The notes under the pieces were generated by a model that did no database searches, was not told the DNA's origin, and worked only from the letters and a program-made list of their open reading frames with translations. The translations under genes and the position numbers were made by a program. This document shows, piece by piece, positions 58,150 through 64,000 of a DNA stretch of 64,000 bases. Each line of letters begins with the position of its first letter. Position 1 is the first letter of the stretch. Origin of the DNA: Artemia franciscana. Lineage: Eukaryota > Arthropoda > Branchiopoda > Anostraca > Artemiidae. Location: the NCBI RefSeq assembly GCF_032884065.1, contig NC_088879.1, positions 21,996,038 to 22,060,037 of the forward strand, in the 5' to 3' direction.

Positions 58150-61130
58150 TACAAATTTGATTACTTGCCTGATTTTTGTGAGTTTGCCTTAATTTCCATG
58201 ATTTGTTAATAATTTATGTGGGGTTGCTCTAGATTTCTACATATTGACCTCTTGATTTCTTAGGATTGGTCTTGATTTTTAGAAGTTGGCTTTTTCATCT
58301 CTTGGTTTCTTCGGATTGGTCTTGATTTTCAGGGATTGGTCTTGATTTTAAGATTTTGCCCTTGATTTCTTTTGATTGGTCTTGATTTTTAGACGTTGAC
58401 CATGATTTCTAGAGTTTGGTCTTAGTTTTTAAGGTTTTAAAGGATTTCTATGTATAGGTAATGATTTCTAAGGATTATTCTGGATTTATACATGTTGATC
58501 TCTTGATTTTTGGAATTACACCTGGATAAGTAAGCATTGTTTATGATTTCTATGGGGTTGCTCTAGATTTCTACAGATTGACCTCTTGATTTCTTCGGAT
58601 TGGTCTTGAGTTTTAGAGGTTGGCCTTTTGATCTCTTGGTTTCTTCGTATTGGTCTTGATTATCAGGAATTGGCCTTGATTTCTTCAGTTTGGTCTTGCT
58701 TTTTATGAATTCATTTGGATTTTGAGGGTCTGGTCATGACTTGTATGGATAGGTCTTTATATTTAGATTTTGCCCTTGATATCCTGGGATTGGCCTTGAT
58801 TTTTCGAGGTCTTCCATGAGTTCCTGAGTGTGGTCTTTGTTTGTTACTGTTTGATCTGGAGTTCTATGCGCTGATCATGACTTCAAAGGTTTGTTCTGGA
58901 TTGCTATCGGTGGATCCTTTGATTTTTACGGGTTGGTCTTGATGTTATGGTTTGGTCTGGATTTCTAGGGCTGACCCTAATTCTCGTGAATTCGTGTGTG
59001 TTTCTATGCATTGCTTATGATTTGATAGAATTCATCCTGATTTGTTTGTAATAGTTATGATTTCTAGGAGGTTATTCTGGATTTCTAATTATTGATCTTT
59101 CGATTTCTGGGGGGGGGGTCTTGGTTTATATGGTTTGGTCTGGATTTGTATACATTGGTCTTTTGATTTCTATGATTGGATCTGGATTTCTAATATCGAT
59201 TGCCTGATTTTTGTGGGTTTGCCTTCATTGTCATGCGTTGCTCATAACTTCTGTGGGGTTGCTTAAGATTTCTAAATATTGACCTCTTGATTTCTTCTGA
59301 ATGGTCTTTATTTGTAAAGGTTGGTCTTTTGATCTCTTGGTTTCTCCGGATTGATCTTGATTTTCAGTGATTGGTTTTGATTTCTTTAGTTAGATCATGA
59401 TTTTTTTTTTTTTTATTCGTTTGGATTCCTAGGGTCTGGTCATGACTTGTATGAATTTGTCTTAATTTTTAAAGGTCAGCAATAACTTCCAGAGTTTGGT
59501 CTTTGTTTTGTGCGGTTTGATTTACAATTATATGCAACAGTCGTGATTTCAAAGAATTGTTCTGGATTTGTACATGTTGGTCTCTTGATTTTACGGGTTG
59601 GTCTTTATGCCTATAGATTTCTTGATGTCTATTTGATGTCTGGATTTGTAGCCCAGACCCTGATTCTTGTGAATCCGTGTGCATTTCTACGCAATGCTAA
59701 TGATTTGAAAGAATTCGTAGGAATTATATATATTGGATATGATTTCTATGGTTGAGGTGGATTTTTAATTATTGATTTCTCTCGATTTCTGGGTGGGGTG
59801 GGTGGTCTTGATTACTATGATTCGATCTCGAATTCTCTGCATTGGTCTCTTGATTTCTATGGTTTGGTCTGGATCGCCTGATTTTTGTGATTTTGCCTTG
59901 ATTTCCATGAGTTGCTCATAATTTCTATGAGGTTGCTCTAGATTTCTACATATTGACCACTTGATTTTTTCGGTTCGGTCTTGGATTTCGCAGCTTGATC
60001 TTGATTTCTTCTGTTTAGTCTTTATTTTTAGTAATTAATCTCAATTTCTAGGGTCTGGTCATGATTTTAATGTATTAATCATGATTTCTAACGATTTTTC
60101 TAGATTTCTACATGTTAATCCCTTGAATTTTGCAAGCTGGTCGAGTTCGTCCGAGTTTATATGTATTGGTTATAATTTCTAAGGGGTTGCTCTAGATTTC
60201 TATATACTGACTTTTTGAATTCTTTGGGTTGGTCTTGATATTTAGATTTTAGCCTTGACTCGTTCAGTTTGGCCTTGAATCTTATGAGTTCGTCGAGATT
60301 TCTATATATTAGTCATGATTTTTAGAGATTGTTCATGATTTCTACAGTTTGGTCTTGGTTTCTATGGTTTGATCTTGATTTCTACGCATTAGTCTCGATA
60401 TCTAAAGCTTAGTCTTGATTTCTAGAGTTTTGTTTTGATTTCTACGTATTGGTATTGATTTTGAAGGATTTTTCTGGATTTTAACATTTTGATCTTTTGA
60501 TTTTTGTGAGTTCGTCTGATTGTTATGAGTTGGTCATCATTTCTATGGGCTTGCTCTAGATTTCTACATATTGATCACTTGGTTTCTTCGGTTTCTTCTT
60601 AATTTTTAGAGGTTGGCCTTGATTTCTTTGGTTTGGTTTAGATTTTTAGGAATTTGTCTAGATTTCTCTACTCTGATCATGATTTGTATGTATTGATCTT
60701 GTTTTTACATGTTGTCTTGATTTCTTTGGATTGATCATGATTTTAGAGGTTGACCTTGATTTCTAGGGTTTGGTTTTTATGTTTTGGTTGGATTTCTATG
60801 CACTGATTAAGATTTTTACAGTTTGGTCTTGATTTATATGTATTGGTTTTGATTCCTAAGGATTGATCTGGATATATACATTTTGATTCCTTAATTACTT
60901 CGGATTGGTCTTGACATCAATGATTTGCTCTGAATGTCTACAGTTTATCCTGATTTTTATGAATTCATGTGGATTTCTTTGCATTGGTCATAGTTTTTAT
61001 GTATTGGTCATGATTTTAGAGGTTGCCCTCAATTTCTACAATACGAATATGATTTCTATGAGCTTGCCTGAATTTCAACGGCTTGGCCTTGATGTCTATG
61101 GTTTGGTCTGAATATCGGTAATAAGGAAAA
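58150..61130. repeat. 3 kb minisatellite, TTGGTCTTGATTTCTA-type unit
   Basis: Some 100 or more degenerate units of about 20-30 bases are present, built on TTGGTCTTGATTTCTA and variants such as GATTTCTACATATTGACC and TCTTGATTTCTTCGGATTGG. A higher-order pattern is visible: the phrase TTGCTCTAGATTTCTACA...TTGACCTCTTGATTTCTTC returns several times (58216, 58559, 59260, 59937, 60188, 60549). The plus strand is T/G-rich with few C. Open frames here are artefacts. Confidence 0.92.
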
Positions 61131-61210
61131 GTCTTATTCAAGAAAGTGTTTTAAATTCTAACGTGTGTCAGCCATTTAGTGTCACCGCCTGGAATTGTCA
61201 TAGAAAATCG

Positions 61211-62455
61211 TAATGAAACAGAGGTCTCATTCTAACGGAAATGAAAAGTTCTAGTGCCCTTTTTAAGTGACCAAAAAATTTGAGGGCACCTAGGCCCCCT
61301 CCCACGCTAATTATTTTCCCAAAGTCAACGGATCAAAATTCTGAGACAGCTCGAAAAACCTTATAGCTATGTCTTTGGGGACGACTTACTCCCCCACAGT
61401 CCCCGTGGGAGGGGCAATAAGTTACAAACTTTAACCAGTGCTTACATATAGTAATGACTATTGGGAAGTCTACAGGCATTTTCAGGAGGATTTTTTGGTT
61501 GGGGGAGGGGTTGAGAAGAGAGGATATGCTGGGGGAGCTTTCCATCGAGGAATTTGTCATGGGGGAAGAAAATTTCCACGAAGGGAGCGCAGGATTTACT
61601 AGCATTATTTATAAAAAAAACAATGAAAAAATAAATATGAAATAGTTTTTTTCAGCGGGAAGTAAGGAGCAGCATTAAAACTTAAAACAAACACAAATTA
61701 TTACCCATTTGAGGGGCTCACCTCCCCCTAATACCTCGCTCTTTACACTAAAGTATTTTTAGTAATTTTAACTATTTATTCTACGGCTTTTTTGATTCAG
61801 CGGTCATTCTTAATGAATTGGGACAAAATTTAAGATTTGGTGTAAAGAGAGAGGTACTGACGAGGGGGCGAACCCTCTCATATGTGTAATAAAAACATGA
61901 GAATACAAAAGTTCTTTACGTAAGCTAATTTATAAGTTACGTATATCTTTTACTAATAAAAATATTCGTAAAAACCTAAAAATTCTAGTTGCCTTTTTAA
62001 GTAACCATATAATCGGAGGGCAACTAGGCTTCCTCCCCCGCTCATTTTTTCTCAAAATCATTCGATCCAAATTATCTGAAAGCCATTTAGTAAAAAAAAA
62101 ATAAAAAAATATGTAAAATTCATTTTAATTATTCTTCTGCGGAGAGCCAAAATCAAAACATGCATTGATTCAAAAGCGTTCAGAAATTAAATCAAAACAA
62201 CAAGTTTTTTTAACGGGAAGTAAGGAGCGACATTAAAACTTAAAACGAACAGAAATTACTTCTTATATGAAAGGGCTGCTTCCTCATCAACGCCCCGCTC
62301 TTTACGCTAAAGTTTCTTACTGTTTTAAAAAGTAGAATTAAGAGAAAGAGTCAAACTTTAGCGTAAAGAGTGGGGCGTTGATGAGGAAGCAGTCCTTTCA
62401 TATACGAAGTAATTTCGGTTCGTCTTAAGTTTTAATGCTACTCCTTACTTCCAGT
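61211..62455 (+). repeat. Family A copy lacking its 5' end
   Basis: It begins within the element at CATTCTAACGGAAATGAAAA and runs to the terminal palindrome at about 62190-62455 (variable block GCTGCTTCCTCATCAACG). Confidence 0.85.
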
Positions 62456-63322
62456 TGAAAAAAACTTTTTCATATTTATTTTCTCATTGCTTTTTTTTAA
62501 ATAATGCTAGTAAATACTGCGCCCCTTTTACGGAAATCTTCTTCCCCCATGACAAACTCCTCCATTGAATGAAATTCCTCCAACCTCCCCCCCCCCCTCC
62601 CAACCAAAAAATCCCCCTGAAAACGTATCTACACTTTCCAATAACCATTACTATATGCAAACACTGGTCAAAATTTGCAACTTGCAGCCCCTCCCACGGG
62701 GACTGTGGGGGAGTAAGTCGTCCCCAAAGACATAGTTATAAGGTTTTTCAACTATGCTGAATAAAATGGCAATCTCAGAATTTTCATCCGACGACTTTGG
62801 GAAAAAATGAGCGTGGGAGGGGGCCTAGGTTCCCTCCAATTTTTTTGGTCACTTTAAAAGGGCACTAGAACTTTTCATTTCCGTTCCAATGAACCTTCTC
62901 GCAAAATTCTAGGACCACTGGGTCAATACGATCACCCCCGGGAAAAAGAGAAAAAAACAAATTAACACGCATCCGTGATTTGTCTTCTGACAAAAAATAC
63001 AAAATTCCACAATTTTGTAGATAGGAGCTTGGAACTTGTACAGCAGGGTTCTCTGATACGCTGAATCTGATGGTGTGATTTCCATTAAGATTCTATGTCT
63101 TTTAGAGGGTGTTTTCCCTATTTTCTAAAATAGGGCAAATTTTCTCAGGCTCGTCACTTTTGATAAGTAAGACTAAACTTGATGAAACTTATATATTTAA
63201 AATCAACATTAAAATTAAATTCTTTTGATGTAACTATTGGTATCAAAATTCCGTTTTTTAGGGTTTTGGTTACAATTGAGCCGGGTCACTCCTTACTACA
63301 GTTCGTTACCACGAACTGTTTG
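62440..63322 (-). repeat. Family A copy sharing the palindrome, inverted
   Basis: Immediately after the palindrome the sequence turns into the inverse of the element's 5' half, from CTCCTTACTTCCAGTTG to CGTTACCACGAACTGTTTGA (63303-63322). The result is a large inverted arrangement (plus copy, palindrome, minus copy) of about 2.1 kb. Confidence 0.85.
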
Positions 63323-64000
63323 AAAAGAAAAATCCGTTTCGTTATTGTTACTTTAAATTGGTCCAGCATAATATGAAAAACGTCTGTTAAAGGGGCAAGG
63401 GGAATTTTCAAAAGCATTTTTAAACTTCCGAATAAATCTTTAAATTTTTTCGGTGTTGTGAGAGCAAAATTTTAGTTTTTCCTGGTTTAGTTAATTTTTT
63501 TCTGCCACCGATTTTAGTTTATTGTTAGAAATTGGTAATGGTGTGAGTTTCATAGAAAGTATAGATCTCCATCTGAGTTGAGAAATATGGCATTATGCTT
63601 TAGAAAGCAGCATATAATCCACACCTTGAGCCAAAAAGGATGGCGTTGATTTTCCTTGACCCAGGTGTGTGAGCTAAAGCAGAACTTTTTAGTCTATAAC
63701 TTAAAACACTTTCGAAGATTGTTCCTCCAAGGTTTTGTTTTTTTGTAGTTCTATTCAGGTAAGCAGGAATAAATAGGGAAGTTTTAACTGAAATTCAATC
63801 GAGATTTGATCTGGAAGATTTCCCCGGGTAGGTCTCACCCATAAGTATGGATACTTAGTTCTATAAATCGTTTCTGTTAGTGATCATGTTTATTTTATGA
63901 CTTCACATCCTGTTTCTAGAACTCTGGTAGGGAAACAGCATCACATTCCTTCCAAAATTTATTAGTTCTCTCTTTGCTGAATAAGTCGGGATTTCCCTTT
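63323..64000. other. Unassigned sequence at window end
   Basis: No exon, repeat family or RNA gene was recognised on either strand. Confidence 0.4.

Overview
The window looks like a TE-rich, AT-rich stretch of an arthropod genome, most likely a crustacean. The evidence is spliced coding sequence with insect/crustacean-type Dscam domains, APE-type LINEs, Helitrons, a protein-primed DNA polymerase relic and (CCTAA)n-like sequence. The very abundant hairpin-rich repeats remind me of brine shrimp (Artemia), but that is an impression and not proof. No bacterial gene organisation is present.

The only convincing host gene lies on the minus strand. Three exons of a Dscam-like immunoglobulin cell-adhesion receptor are at 44811-44982 (second half of Ig1), 42905-43066 (first half of Ig2) and 4062-4211 (second half of Ig2). 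All have good splice sites, and their phases join to give an uninterrupted reading frame. The intron between the last two is about 38.7 kb, so most of the window is one giant intron filled with repeats. The sequence above 45 kb is probably intron or upstream sequence of the same gene.

Region by region: 1-2623 holds degenerate, rearranged Helitrons, including a head-to-head 5' end pair, two copies of the helicase C-terminus and two 3' hairpin/CTAG ends. 2891-3270 is a ~130 bp tandem repeat and 3367-3755 a LINE 3' relic. Family A (my label) is a ~1.75 kb repeat rich in hairpins, at 2630, 4353, 9171, 11247, 12895, 35593, 40361, 42205, 55457 and 61211-63322. It begins with a 20 bp hairpin and ends in a ~280 bp palindrome. 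Family B (my label) is a ~1.8-2.1 kb element with an internal ~280 bp tandem repeat and a terminal hairpin, at about 19600-21365, 27003-32672 and 38488-40314. A 3.5 kb APE/RT LINE (28912-32419) sits inside the second family B copy with an 8 bp target-site duplication; the third copy is the empty site. 21461-22985 is a decayed type-B DNA polymerase of Polinton/Maverick type.

45253-48645 is a DNA transposon with identical 31 bp terminal inverted repeats and a broken transposase-like gene, and it carries a nested foldback element. 48845-54440 is a 5.6 kb inverted duplication; each arm carries a minisatellite and a decayed copy of an unknown, possibly secreted protein. 58150-61130 is a 3 kb minisatellite. 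The remaining stretches have no gene I can support.
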